In this document: positions 11,476-20,861 of the stretch, piece by piece
How positions within the stretch are numbered: position 1 is the stretch's first letter
Layout: each line of letters opens with the position of its first letter
Assembly: GCF_000712135.1 (NCBI RefSeq)
Contig: NZ_JOOE01000003.1
Span: 1-64,000, forward strand
Reading direction: 5' to 3'
Length of the DNA: 64,000 nucleotides
Origin: Sphingomonas sp. UNC305MFCol5.2
GTDB taxonomy: Bacteria > Pseudomonadota > Alphaproteobacteria > Sphingomonadales > Sphingomonadaceae
Made by a program: the position numbers and the translations under genes
Notes under the pieces: generated by a model
Seen by the model: the letters and a program-made list of their open reading frames with translations, nothing else
The model's database searches: none
Told to the model about the DNA's origin: nothing

Positions 11476-14445
11476 TTAGAACTTGAACGAAGCGCCCGCA
11501 CGGAAGGTGCGGCCGATAACGCCCGGGAAATGCCAGGTCGGCAGGTAGTTCACGCCCGAGTAAGACGCCGGTGCGATCGGCGCGCGCTCATTGGTGAAGT
11601 TGCCCACGTTCATGTAGAACGTGAAGTTGTCGTTCACCTTATACGTCATGTTCAGGTCGGCATAGATGAAGCGCTTGATGTAGCACGCATCTTCGCCGGT
11701 CCCGTACAGGTTCTGGTCGCACGACAGGTCGAGATCGCCATTGGCATCAGGCTCGACTTCGTCGGCGGCAACCGCCTTGATCCGCGAGACGTAATAGGTC
11801 GTCGCGCTGATCGAGAAGTCGCCGAGTTCGAGCGTGTTCTGCCAGTTGCCGCGCCATTCCGGCGTACCGGCACCCGACGACAGCTCGTACGGCCCAAGCG
11901 TACCGACATACGGGCGCGTCGTGCCATCGCCGAAATCGACGTCGAACTTCAGGATCTTGTTGACGTCGAGACGGCTGACGAACCGCACGCCGTCCGTGAT
12001 CGGCAGATCGAGCGAAGCCGAGAAGTCGAGGCCCTCGGTCTTGAAGTAACCGGCGTTCACATACGGGCCGTTGATGACCAGCACGCGCGGCAGGGCGTTC
12101 GGGAAGAGCGGGTCGATCGCGTCGACGGCGCCCACCGTATAGCCTGCCGGAAGCGGCTGACCGGCGAAGTAGGCCGCGCGTGCCGCACCGGCATCCGGGC
12201 CGGCAACGATCACGTCGTTCTTCTTGATGTTGTAATAGTCGACCGTGATGCTGACGCCACGGGTCGGCTCGACAACGATGCCGCCGGTGAAGGCGCGCGA
12301 GGTCTCCGGCTTGAGGTTCGGGTTACCCGAGAAACCGCCGCCGACGCTGTACGACTGCGCATAGGGGTTGGTGTTGCCACCGCTGATCAGACCGCCGTGC
12401 GCGATCTGGAAGCTCGCGGGCGGTGTGAAGGTCACGAAACCCGGGAAGCTCGAGCGCGGATTGCTTTCCGCGAAGGTCGGAGCGCGGAAGCCCTGCGAAT
12501 AGGTGCCGCGGATCGCCACTTCACGGATCGGCGTGAACTTCGCGCCGACCTTCGGCGAGAAGCGCGAGAAGCCTTCCGAATAATGGTCGTACCGGCCCGA
12601 GCCGCTCAGCTCGAGGATCGGCAGGACCGGCGCGCTGATTTCGAAATAGCCCGCAGTCACGGTGTGCGCGCCGAAAGCGGCCGCCGTGTTGGCATAATTC
12701 TCGCGGTTCGGATTCAGGCCCGGATTGTCGAGCGTCTCACGACGGATCTGGCCGCCGACAGCGACCTGGAGCGGACCGCCGGGAAGCTCGAAAAACTCGT
12801 GCGTGATCGATGCATCGAGCGATGCGAGCGACGTGGTTGCCCGGTTGGTGATGTTCGGAGCGACCATCTGACGCACCGCGTCGGTGTTAGCCGACGGGTT
12901 GATGAAATTGTACGCGCCGGTGTTCACCGCCTGCTTGAGGCCTGCGATGTTGATCACACCGAACGCGTTGAGCTCCAGATTGTCACGCGCGCCGACAGCC
13001 TCGACCCTCCAGTGGGTCTTCTCGCCGAACGAGCCGTTGAAGCCGATCGCGCCGCGAATGACTTCGTTGCCACGCTCGGTGCCCGTGCGGATGTCGCCGA
13101 ACAGATAGTAGATGCGTGCCGCGTTAGCCGCCGCGGTTGCGGCGTCGGCGCCGTTGACGGTCGCATAGGGGTTGTTCGGGTTCAGGCGGCGGTCAGCGGC
13201 GGTGATGCAGTTCACGCCCGCAGCACAGACATAATAAGGCAGCACGATGCCCGGATTGTTCGACGCGGCCGACGGCGGGGCGCCATAAGGCTGGCGCTGA
13301 CGGATCCCCGGCGGGGTGCCCTTGATATTGACCTGGCTGTGCGAATAGCTGCCGAGCACATAGGCTTCGATGTCGTCGGTCAGACGAATGCTGAGGCGGC
13401 CGTTGACCGAGAAGCGCTCCTGGAACGGCTGAACCTGGCTGAACTCATAGGTGTTGTCGTGCCGGCAGCCGACGCCGCCGGACGCACCGGCGACGGTGTA
13501 AGTGTTGCCCGGGCAGTTCGAGAGATTGAGCGTGGTGTAGAGGCCCGATGCAGCAACGCCGCCGGTGAACGGATTGTTGAGATCGCTCTGAGTGGTGCGG
13601 CGAACCACGGCGTTGATCGTGGGGGTCGACAGCGCGCTGTCGGCGGTGTTGTTGTCGATCAGGCCGATCGAGCTCAGGTCGGTCGTGTTGAACGGAAAGC
13701 CGACATCCTGCACCGAGATGCGGCGGTCCTGCTGATATTCGCCGTTGACGTAGAGGTTCCAGCCGGTGGCTTCATAGTCGCCGAAGCCCGCGGTCAGGTT
13801 GCCGCGATAACGCGCGCCATAGCCGCCCTCGGCGACGCCGCCCTCGACGGTACCGGCGACGCCGGTGAACTGCTTCTTGAGGATGACGTTGACCACGCCG
13901 CCGATCGCCTCGGCACCGTAGGTCGACGAGGCGCCGTCTTTCAGGACTTCGACGCGATCGACGATGCTGAACGGAATCGAATTGAGGTCGGTGTAGGAAT
14001 TGTGGCCGTCGTCGTTCAGCGGGAAAGCCGCCGAACGGAGGCCGTCGATGAGGACGAGGGTCGACGACACGCCGAGGCCGCGCAGCGACACTGCCGAACC
14101 GCCTGCCGAGAAGCCGCCCTGGAAGCCGGTCGGGATCGAGCCGGCGCTATCGGCCGAGACCTGACGAATCGCATCGGCGATCGTGGTGGTGCCGGCGCGG
14201 CTGAGCGTCTCGCTGGTGACCACGGTCACCGGCGACGCGGTCTCCGTGTCGGTACGGCGGAACAGCGTGCCGGTGACGACGATGTCGCCCGAGTCCTGCG
14301 CATCATCGGTCTGCGCGTCGACCTGGGTCTGCCCCGGCGTCGATGCGTCCTGCGCGAACGCAGGCGCGGCGAACAGCGTACCTGCCAGCACCAGCGCGGA
14401 CAAAGCCGAGCTGCCGCGCAGGCGTGCAAATTGCGTGTGCTTCAT
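11476..14445 (-). CDS. TonB-dependent outer membrane receptor
   Basis: 989 residues. A signal peptide ends at APAFAQD (about 30), the TonB-box-like DIVVTG follows, then a plug domain with the usual SLRGLG and the VEVLKDGASSTYG segment, and a long 22-strand barrel ending in phenylalanine (FKF). The high N and G content of the barrel is typical of the large sphingomonad receptors that import oligosaccharides or other bulky carbon sources; the substrate cannot be told. I start at the ATG of MKHTQF, nine codons into the longer frame, because GAGGG stands about six bases before it. It is transcribed alone between a terminator and a 263-base upstream spacer. Confidence 0.93.
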   Translation of the reverse strand: MKHTQFARLRGSSALSALVLAGTLFAAPAFAQDASTPGQTQVDAQTDDAQDSGDIVVTGTLFRRTDTETASPVTVVTSETLSRAGTTTIADAIRQVSADSAGSIPTGFQGGFSAGGSAVSLRGLGVSSTLVLIDGLRSAAFPLNDDGHNSYTDLNSIPFSIVDRVEVLKDGASSTYGAEAIGGVVNVILKKQFTGVAGTVEGGVAEGGYGARYRGNLTAGFGDYEATGWNLYVNGEYQQDRRISVQDVGFPFNTTDLSSIGLIDNNTADSALSTPTINAVVRRTTQSDLNNPFTGGVAASGLYTTLNLSNCPGNTYTVAGASGGVGCRHDNTYEFSQVQPFQERFSVNGRLSIRLTDDIEAYVLGSYSHSQVNIKGTPPGIRQRQPYGAPPSAASNNPGIVLPYYVCAAGVNCITAADRRLNPNNPYATVNGADAATAAANAARIYYLFGDIRTGTERGNEVIRGAIGFNGSFGEKTHWRVEAVGARDNLELNAFGVINIAGLKQAVNTGAYNFINPSANTDAVRQMVAPNITNRATTSLASLDASITHEFFELPGGPLQVAVGGQIRRETLDNPGLNPNRENYANTAAAFGAHTVTAGYFEISAPVLPILELSGSGRYDHYSEGFSRFSPKVGAKFTPIREVAIRGTYSQGFRAPTFAESNPRSSFPGFVTFTPPASFQIAHGGLISGGNTNPYAQSYSVGGGFSGNPNLKPETSRAFTGGIVVEPTRGVSITVDYYNIKKNDVIVAGPDAGAARAAYFAGQPLPAGYTVGAVDAIDPLFPNALPRVLVINGPYVNAGYFKTEGLDFSASLDLPITDGVRFVSRLDVNKILKFDVDFGDGTTRPYVGTLGPYELSSGAGTPEWRGNWQNTLELGDFSISATTYYVSRIKAVAADEVEPDANGDLDLSCDQNLYGTGEDACYIKRFIYADLNMTYKVNDNFTFYMNVGNFTNERAPIAPASYSGVNYLPTWHFPGVIGRTFRAGASFKF

Positions 14446-14708
14446 GAGTATCCCTCGCTTGTTCCGGCGCATGCCGCGATGCGGCGTCCGGAGTGTCTCC
14501 CCGCTCTCCCCGGATGCGCATTAGGCACACTTCGGGCAAAGCTTGAGGCGATGGATGAAGAGGGGTCCGCTCGCTGTAAAGCGGGCATTCAGGTTCACGG
14601 CCCGCCTTTTGGGAGCAGTGTATCCCAAATGACACATTGCGGGTTTGAATGTTGCGTGAGTAACTCGATACTTGAAAAATAATGTTGCGCCGCAATGAGC
14701 GAGACACA
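14446..14708. other. Upstream spacer of the TonB receptor with a TTGC/GCAA palindrome
   Basis: No gene. On the - strand it must hold the receptor promoter. TGTTGC-GCC-GCAA lies at 14683-14695, and a second GTTGCG occurs at 14651. The same 13-base string is found at 30429. An imperfect GTGT...ACAC repeat surrounds 14620-14635. I cannot fix a promoter. Confidence 0.4.
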
Positions 14709-15572
14709 TCAGTCCGCGGCCGGCATCGGCCCCGCGACAAGCAAGGGATCGAGCCGCGCGTCGTTCCAGCGCAGCCCCCAATGCAGATGCGGACCGGTGG
14801 CCCGCCCGCTCCTGCCGACCGCCCCGATCGGCTGGCCGCGGCGGACGCGCTCGCCCAATTTCACGTCGATTCGGGAAAGGTGCATGAACGCGCTGTTGAG
14901 CCCCATGCCATGGTCGATCAGCACCAGATTGCCTTCGAGCGTAAAGGGCCGGGGCGTGGCGAGGATGACCACTCCGTCCGCCGGCGCCAATACGATCGTG
15001 CCCGTCGGCCGCGCGATGTCTATGCCCGAATGATAAGCGCCGGGCTCGCCGGCATAGATTCGTTGCGAGCCGAACAGCGTCGAGATGCGGCCGACCGCCG
15101 GCCACAGGAAGGTCTGCCGCCAGCCTTGGGAATCGCTTCTCGACGCGCGCGCCGCGTTGATCTGGGCGAGCTCGGCCGGGCGCACCCGTTCGAACTCGGG
15201 GCGGGGCACCGGATATTTGGGCAAGGTGCTCAGGCGCGAAATGTCCCAGGCGCGCGGAGCGATCGAAAGCCGCTTGCGGAGCTCGCCGCCGGCATCGAGC
15301 CGGGCGACGAGCATCGCCGTCGGGCCGGCATCGCGGTCGAACGCGATCAGGAAGCGCCGGTCGGGAGCGATCTGCACCGGTCGGCCGTTGAGACTGAGCA
15401 ATGTCGTTCCGCGCGGCGCCGTGCCGGTCGCGAGGCCGCCCTGCACCAGCTTGCCGGTCAACGCGAAAGGATCGGCTTGCACTGCCTCCGCTGGGGGTTC
15501 GGCGTCACGGGCCTGTGCGGCGGCGCAGAGCAGGCCGAGCGCAAGCGCGGCCCCGAACCGAGCGCGCCTCAT
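14709..15572 (-). CDS. M23-family peptidoglycan metalloendopeptidase
   Basis: 287 residues with a signal peptide (hydrophobic 6-18, cleavage near AQARD). The C-terminal peptidase domain has the LytM zinc ligands: H and D in YHSGID and the HLHW motif near residue 264. An N-terminal domain of about 120 residues precedes it, as in periplasmic M23 proteins that trim cell-wall cross-links or activate amidases. The active residues are all present, so it should be catalytic. Its ATG overlaps the stop of the DUF2093 gene (ATGA), so both are on one transcript after xseA. Confidence 0.92.
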   Translation of the reverse strand: MRRARFGAALALGLLCAAAQARDAEPPAEAVQADPFALTGKLVQGGLATGTAPRGTTLLSLNGRPVQIAPDRRFLIAFDRDAGPTAMLVARLDAGGELRKRLSIAPRAWDISRLSTLPKYPVPRPEFERVRPAELAQINAARASRSDSQGWRQTFLWPAVGRISTLFGSQRIYAGEPGAYHSGIDIARPTGTIVLAPADGVVILATPRPFTLEGNLVLIDHGMGLNSAFMHLSRIDVKLGERVRRGQPIGAVGRSGRATGPHLHWGLRWNDARLDPLLVAGPMPAAD

Positions 15573-15769
15573 TTGCCGTGGATCGCCTCGGCGGCATGCT
15601 GGGCACTGGCATAAGGCTCCTGGCGCTCGACGCTCCAGTAACGCAGCATATCGAGCGGAATGCGTTCGCCGCTGACCGCGCAGACGACGTGATCGCCCGG
15701 GGCGAGCACGCGGAAGCCGTTGGCCATATAGTGGAGCCGGGCGGCGCGGGCGGTGTTGGACATCAGCAT
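15569..15769 (-). CDS. DUF2093 family small protein
   Basis: 66 residues, matching the DUF2093 pattern found almost only in alphaproteobacteria: an LHYMANGFRVLAPGDHVVCAVSG core followed by IPLDMLRYWSVERQEPY. The fold looks like a small beta domain. Function is unknown. It sits 24 bases behind xseA and overlaps the M23 gene by 4 bases. Start at 15769 is chosen because of GAGA upstream; the ATG two codons later at 15763 is equally possible. Confidence 0.85.
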   Translation of the reverse strand: MLMSNTARAARLHYMANGFRVLAPGDHVVCAVSGERIPLDMLRYWSVERQEPYASAQHAAEAIHGK

Positions 15770-15793
15770 GGCGGTCTCGATTCAGTGTCTGGT

Positions 15794-17176
15794 TTACAAC
15801 AAGCTCGGTTGTTCAGGAGCTGAGGAACCTGCGTACGATTTGCCGCCCGGCCGCTCAACCCGGGCGTCTACGGGGCCGTCCCTGAACTGGAGCGTAATCG
15901 CTCCCGCCGCATGGGCTTCGGCGACGTTGCTGACAACCTTTCCCGACACCTTCGCGCTAACCCGGACATAGCCGCGCTGGAGCAGATTGTCGGGATTGAC
16001 GCTGTCGAGCAGACGCGATGCGCCCTCGAAGCGATGCCGCGCGGTGGCGACGAGTTGCTCGAGTATGGCGGGGCGCAGCGCCCCGGCATCGCGATCGAGC
16101 TGCGCGCGGGCGAGCGTCACCCGACGCTCGAGCGCGCGATCGAGGCGGCCGGCGAGGTCGTCCATCTTCTGACGCTGAGGACCGAGCAGCGTATCGCGAC
16201 GGGGGAGCACGCGAACCAGGGCGACGAGTCGCTCGCCTGCGCGCTCGTGATAGCGGCGGACACAGCGCTCGGTACGGTGCGCGAGCGTCGCCACGGTGTG
16301 GCGGACATCGGCGAGGACCGGCACCGCGATCTCGGCGGCGGCGGTCGGCGTCGGCGCGCGGAGATCGGCGGCGAAATCGCAAAGGCTCGTATCGGTCTCG
16401 TGCCCGACCGCTGAGATCACCGGAATTTCACTGTTCGCGACCGCACGGACAGTGACCTCCTCGTTGAACGCCCACAAATCCTCGATCGAACCGCCGCCGC
16501 GCGCGACGATGATCAGGTCAGGACGCGGAACCGGACCGTCCGCGGGCAGCGCGTTGAAGCCCTGCACCGCCGCGGCGACTTCCGCGGCGGCACCCTCTCC
16601 CTGCACCTTGACCGGCCAGACGAGGACATGGCTGGGGAAGCGATCGGCGAGCCGGTGCAGGATGTCGCGGATCACCGCGCCGGTGGGCGACGTCACTACG
16701 CCGATCGTGCGCGGCATATAGGGCAAGCGCTTCTTGCGCGCCGGATCGAACAGCCCCTCGCCCGCCAGTTTCGCCTTCAACTTCTCGAACAGCGCCATCA
16801 ACGCGCCTTCGCCGGCGAGTTCCATCCGCTCGATCACGATCTGATATTTGGAGCGGCCGGGATAGATGGTGAGCTTGCCGGTGGCGATCACTTCGATTCC
16901 GTCCTGCGGCGAGAAAGCCAGTGCACTCGCGGCGCCGCGCCAGATTACCCCGTCGATCACTGCGTCGGCATCCTTGAGGCAGAGATAGGCATGGCCCGAG
17001 GCGGCGCGCTTCCACCCCGAAATCTCGCCGCGCAGCCGGACATGGCCGAACTCGCCCTCGACCATGCGCTTGAGCGCGAGCGAGAGTTCGCTGACGCTCA
17101 TTTCAGGCGCGTTGTCCCCCGGCATTTGCTCGGCTACGAGCCGTCCAGATGACGTATCGAAGAAGGGGTCGGCCAT
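15794..17176 (-). CDS. xseA: Exodeoxyribonuclease VII large subunit
   Basis: Catalytic subunit of exonuclease VII, which degrades single-stranded DNA into oligonucleotides. 460 residues: OB-fold domain at 27-120 ([24 protein letters not shown]), then the nuclease core with the [17 protein letters not shown] motif, [17 protein letters not shown], and [28 protein letters not shown], followed by the coiled-coil region. The start MADPFFDTS is the family start in sphingomonads. The start codon shares two bases with that of the divergent purD. No xseB is in the window. Confidence 0.97.
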   Translation of the reverse strand: MADPFFDTSSGRLVAEQMPGDNAPEMSVSELSLALKRMVEGEFGHVRLRGEISGWKRAASGHAYLCLKDADAVIDGVIWRGAASALAFSPQDGIEVIATGKLTIYPGRSKYQIVIERMELAGEGALMALFEKLKAKLAGEGLFDPARKKRLPYMPRTIGVVTSPTGAVIRDILHRLADRFPSHVLVWPVKVQGEGAAAEVAAAVQGFNALPADGPVPRPDLIIVARGGGSIEDLWAFNEEVTVRAVANSEIPVISAVGHETDTSLCDFAADLRAPTPTAAAEIAVPVLADVRHTVATLAHRTERCVRRYHERAGERLVALVRVLPRRDTLLGPQRQKMDDLAGRLDRALERRVTLARAQLDRDAGALRPAILEQLVATARHRFEGASRLLDSVNPDNLLQRGYVRVSAKVSGKVVSNVAEAHAAGAITLQFRDGPVDARVERPGGKSYAGSSAPEQPSLL

Positions 17177-18449
17177 GAACGTCCTGCTACTCGGGTCGGG
17201 AGGCCGCGAACATGCGCTCGCGTGGAAGCTGGCGCAATCGCCGCTCCTCGCGAAGCTCTACGCCGCGCCCGGCAATCCGGGAATAGCCGAGCACGCCGAA
17301 TGCGCCGAAATCACAGTTTCGGACCATCGCGCAGTGATCGATTTCTGCCTGCGCCATTCGATCGGCTTCGTCGTGATCGGCCCCGAGGCCCCGCTTGTCG
17401 CGGGGCTCGGCGACAACCTTCGCACCATGGGCATCGGGGTGTTCGGGCCGAACAAGGCGGCGGCGCAGCTAGAGGGATCGAAAGGGTTCACCAAAGATCT
17501 GTGCGCGCGCGAGAACATTCCGACCGCGGGCTATGTGAAGGTGGAAAGCCGCGACGGCGGGCTCGCCGCGTTGAGCGACTTCGGGCTGCCGGTGGTAGTC
17601 AAGGCCGACGGGCTCGCTGCGGGCAAGGGCGTGACGGTGGCGATGACGCACGAGGAGGCCGAAGAGGCGATCCGCGGCATCTTCGCAGTGCCCGGCGGCA
17701 GCGCAGTGATCGAGGAATTCCTGGCGGGCGAGGAAGCCAGCCTGTTCGTGCTGACCGACGGGACGCACTTGCTTCCGTTCGGCTCGGCGCAGGACCACAA
17801 GCGCGTCGGCGACGGCGACACCGGACCCAATACCGGCGGCATGGGCGCGTACAGCCCCGCCCCGGTGCTGACGCCCGCGCTGGAGCGCGAGGCCATCGAG
17901 ACGATCGTCCGCCCGACGATCGAGGCGCTGGCGCGGATGGGCTCGCCTTATTCGGGCGTGCTCTATGCCGGACTGATGCTGACCGCGCGGGGCCCGAGGC
18001 TGATCGAATATAATGCCCGCTTCGGCGATCCCGAATGCCAGGTGCTGATGCTGCGCTTCGAAGGCGATTTGCTGGAACTGATGATCGCGACGGCGAAGGG
18101 CGAACTGGCGGGTCGGCCGGATCCCGTCTTCTCGGCGGATACGGCGCTGACGGTGGTGATGGCGGCGGACGGCTATCCGGACACACCCGAGACCGGCGGC
18201 GCGATCCGCGGGATCGACGCGGCGGAAGCGACCGGCGCGAAGGTGTTCCATGCCGGCACGCGGATGGACGGCGACACCCTGGTAGCGAGCGGCGGGCGCG
18301 TGCTGGGAGTAACGGCGCAGGGGCCTTCGGTCCGCGCTGCACAGGCGGCGGCGTATCGCGCGGTGGATGCGATCGACTTCCCCACCGGCTTCTGCCGGCG
18401 GGACATTGGCTGGCGCGAAGTGGCACGCGAGGGCAAGGCGAAATCCTAG
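17175..18449 (+). CDS. purD: Phosphoribosylamine-glycine ligase
   Basis: GAR synthetase joins glycine to phosphoribosylamine with ATP in purine synthesis. 424 residues, normal length. Visible are the N-terminal GSGGREHAL (7-15), [11 protein letters not shown] of the ATP-grasp loop, TGGMGAYSP and [10 protein letters not shown] near the metal site. The ATG at 17175 overlaps the xseA start in a CATG; AGGGG lies six to seven bases upstream, within xseA codons. A longer frame to 17064 would run antisense through xseA and has no ribosome site. Confidence 0.97.
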   Translation: MNVLLLGSGGREHALAWKLAQSPLLAKLYAAPGNPGIAEHAECAEITVSDHRAVIDFCLRHSIGFVVIGPEAPLVAGLGDNLRTMGIGVFGPNKAAAQLEGSKGFTKDLCARENIPTAGYVKVESRDGGLAALSDFGLPVVVKADGLAAGKGVTVAMTHEEAEEAIRGIFAVPGGSAVIEEFLAGEEASLFVLTDGTHLLPFGSAQDHKRVGDGDTGPNTGGMGAYSPAPVLTPALEREAIETIVRPTIEALARMGSPYSGVLYAGLMLTARGPRLIEYNARFGDPECQVLMLRFEGDLLELMIATAKGELAGRPDPVFSADTALTVVMAADGYPDTPETGGAIRGIDAAEATGAKVFHAGTRMDGDTLVASGGRVLGVTAQGPSVRAAQAAAYRAVDAIDFPTGFCRRDIGWREVAREGKAKS

Positions 18450-18453
18450 GCCC

Positions 18454-18472
18454 GGGCGGGCGGGCGGGCGGG
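18454..18472 (+). repeat. (GGGC) tetranucleotide run after purD
   Basis: Five GGG tracts separated by single C bases begin five bases after the purD stop. This is a short sequence repeat prone to slippage and, on the + strand, a motif able to form a G-quadruplex with one-base loops. It lies in the 43-base gap between convergent purD and the siderophore receptor gene, where no ordinary terminator is visible. Confidence 0.8.
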
Positions 18473-18492
18473 CGCACCGCCACGCCCCGCCG

Positions 18493-20640
18493 TCAAAACG
18501 CGTATTTCAACGTCACCCGCGCATTCCTCGGTTCGCCATATACGAAGCCCGGGAACCAGCTGTTGCCGCTGAAAAAGGTCTGATCGAGCAGATTGTCGAC
18601 ATTGAGCTGAAGCGACACCTGCTTGTTCAGGTCATAGCGCGCCATGATGTTGACGATCGCATAATCGGGCTGGCCGATCTTCTCGACGACTCCCGAGCCG
18701 GGATTGGCCGCAGTGACCGGCGGCTGGCTCTCCCATTTGAGCGCGCCGCCGATCCGCAGGCCGTCGAGGGTGCCGGTAAAGCCGTAAGCGGTCGCGAAAT
18801 TGAACGCCCTGCGCGGCTGATGGCTGAGCACGTCGGCACCGTCCGCGTCCTTCGCGCTGTAATCGCTCCAGCCCGCGCTGACGTCCCATTGCGGGGTGAT
18901 CTTGCCGACCACTTCCAGCTCGTAGCCTTTGGCGACAGTCCCGCTCGCCCCGCGATACGCCGGATTGGACGTGCCCGGCACGAACTGGCCCGGATCGGGC
19001 ACGGCGAGATTATCCTGTTCGATGCGGTACACCGCCGCCGTCGCGAGGAGCTTGCCGCCCAGCAGCAGCGCCTTCACGCCCGCCTCGTAGCTTTTCCCTT
19101 CGAGCGGATCGAGCAACCGGCCCTCGCGGTCGCGCAGATTGCCCTGCGGCTTGAAGATGTCGGTGTAGCTCACATAGGCCGAGAGATTGTCGGTGATGTC
19201 GTAGATCAGCCCGGCATAGGGCGTGAACACGCCCTTATACGCCAAACTGTAAGCAGCCCTGCCCGAAGGAAGTGCCTCCTCGTTGCGCTTGAAGCTGCTC
19301 AGGCGCCCGCCGGCGATCAGCTTCAGCCCGTCGAACAGGCTGATCCGCGTCGTGCCGTAAAGTGCCGCCTGCGTAGTGTTGCCCTTGTCGGACAGCACGT
19401 AACGATTGCCCCATTCGGGTTCGGCAAGCGTGCCGTCCCAGCGATTGAAATCACCGACGGGGTCGATCGCGATGGGATCGCGATTGGTCCAGCCGCCGTC
19501 GAGATAGCTCGCCATGGCACCGAAGGAGAGGTCATGGGTGCCGCCGAGCAGCGCGAACGTGCCGTTGGCCTGGATGCTGCCGTGCCATTGCTCGGGATCG
19601 GCCTTGTACCAATAGCCATAGCTGGTCATGCCCAGCCCGGTCACCCAATCCGGCATGCCGTCGAGCCACAACAGCTTCGAATCCTCCAGCCCCTTGTGAT
19701 AGCCGAGGTCGCCGCGGATGCGCCAACCGCCGCCCAGATCGTGTGTCAACGTGGCGAAGGCCGAGATCTCGGTGGTGTTCCAATGGCCCCAGTCGGTGCC
19801 GGTGGTCTTCGACCGCGGCCAATCGGTCCGCGTGCCGTCGCTGTACCAATAGGGAAGCTGCGCCCACATCACGCCGTCCCGATCGTCACGCTGATAGCTG
19901 GCGCCGAAGGACAATTTGGTGCGCTCGCCCAGATCGGCATCCAGCACGCCGTAGAGGACGAGGCCCGTCCTTTCCTCGCGGTCGACGAACCCATCCTGCC
20001 GATATGCCTGGGCGACGGCACGGACGCGCACCGTGCCCGATGCGTTGAGCGGCGACTGGACATCCACCGTCGCGGCGATGCGGTTCCACGAACCGCCTTC
20101 GAGGCTGGCATAGCCGTCGAATTCGCCGGCATCCGCATGCTTGCGGATCAAATTGACCACCGCCGACGGATCGCCCGCGCCGTGCATGAGGCCAGCCGCG
20201 CCGCGGACCAGATCCACGCGCTCGTACAATACCGTGCTGGTCTCACCGAAACCGACATTGCCGTTGACGAACGGCGCGCCGTCGAGCTGGAAATTCTGGA
20301 CCTCGAAGCCGCGCGCGGAAATGGCGCTGCGGCCGCGATCGATGTCCTTCTTGGAAATGCCCACGGCAAAGTCGAGCGCGTCGTTGATCGACGTCAGCGC
20401 CTGATCGGTGATCTGCTGCCGGGTGATGACGCTGATCGTCTGCGGCGTTTCGATGGGCGTGAGGGGGAGCCCGGTGGCCGCGGTGGGTTCGTTGCTTCGG
20501 CCGTAACCGGTAACGACGATGTCTTCGTCAGCCCCGTCGTTCGTTGCCGCGTCCTTTTGCGGCGCTTCCTGCGCGTGGACCAGTGCCGGCGTGAACAGCC
20601 AAGCCGTGCCCGTCAGCAGCAAACAAAATGAACGGCGCAT
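18493..20640 (-). CDS. TonB-dependent siderophore receptor, FhuE-like
   Basis: 715 residues: signal peptide to VHAQE (about 23), TonB-box-like EDIVVTGYG, a plug with the siderophore-receptor signature ETPQTISVITRQQI and the RGAAGLMHGAGDPSAVVNLIRK segment, and a barrel ending in KYAF. The pattern is that of ferric hydroxamate/coprogen receptors (FhuE, FpvA-like). The start MRRSF has AAGGGG seven bases upstream; the adjoining ATG at 20643 is too close to it. No siderophore synthesis or inner-membrane uptake genes are in the window, so it may take up foreign siderophores. A Fur-like palindrome candidate is at 20817. Confidence 0.94.
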   Translation of the reverse strand: MRRSFCLLLTGTAWLFTPALVHAQEAPQKDAATNDGADEDIVVTGYGRSNEPTAATGLPLTPIETPQTISVITRQQITDQALTSINDALDFAVGISKKDIDRGRSAISARGFEVQNFQLDGAPFVNGNVGFGETSTVLYERVDLVRGAAGLMHGAGDPSAVVNLIRKHADAGEFDGYASLEGGSWNRIAATVDVQSPLNASGTVRVRAVAQAYRQDGFVDREERTGLVLYGVLDADLGERTKLSFGASYQRDDRDGVMWAQLPYWYSDGTRTDWPRSKTTGTDWGHWNTTEISAFATLTHDLGGGWRIRGDLGYHKGLEDSKLLWLDGMPDWVTGLGMTSYGYWYKADPEQWHGSIQANGTFALLGGTHDLSFGAMASYLDGGWTNRDPIAIDPVGDFNRWDGTLAEPEWGNRYVLSDKGNTTQAALYGTTRISLFDGLKLIAGGRLSSFKRNEEALPSGRAAYSLAYKGVFTPYAGLIYDITDNLSAYVSYTDIFKPQGNLRDREGRLLDPLEGKSYEAGVKALLLGGKLLATAAVYRIEQDNLAVPDPGQFVPGTSNPAYRGASGTVAKGYELEVVGKITPQWDVSAGWSDYSAKDADGADVLSHQPRRAFNFATAYGFTGTLDGLRIGGALKWESQPPVTAANPGSGVVEKIGQPDYAIVNIMARYDLNKQVSLQLNVDNLLDQTFFSGNSWFPGFVYGEPRNARVTLKYAF

Positions 20641-20816
20641 CATTTTCCCCTTTTTGGCTTCCCTCGCATCGTGCTTCCGATGCGCCGGGCGCGCACTCGA
20701 TCGCCGCCAGAACGAAGCCGGCAGCGTGAGGCGAACCGGCGGGATCTGGCGGGATGAGCGAGCGCAACGATCGCGACGGCCGAACGACGATTCGACTTCC
20801 CGGGGCGGATCGCTAA

Positions 20817-20831
20817 TGCGATTGAGTTGCA
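20817..20831 (-). promoter_or_regulatory. Candidate Fur/Irr-like operator
   Basis: TGCGATTGAGTTGCA is an inverted repeat with one mismatch in five (TGCGA/TTGCA) about 175 bases before the siderophore receptor start, in an otherwise GC-rich spacer that turns AT-richer here. Alphaproteobacterial iron regulators bind AT-rich TGC-type palindromes. The match is loose, and the HD-GYP gene's stop is only 30 bases away. Confidence 0.25.
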
Positions 20832-20861
20832 ATTACAAGAGTGGGCAGGCAGCCGAAGCCC

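Noticed and set aside
11530-14682. A 1050-codon open frame on the + strand antisense to the TonB receptor
   Set aside because: It has the R-, V- and D-rich composition of a GC-rich shadow frame, no ribosome site, no domain; the receptor on the other strand has signal peptide, plug and barrel.
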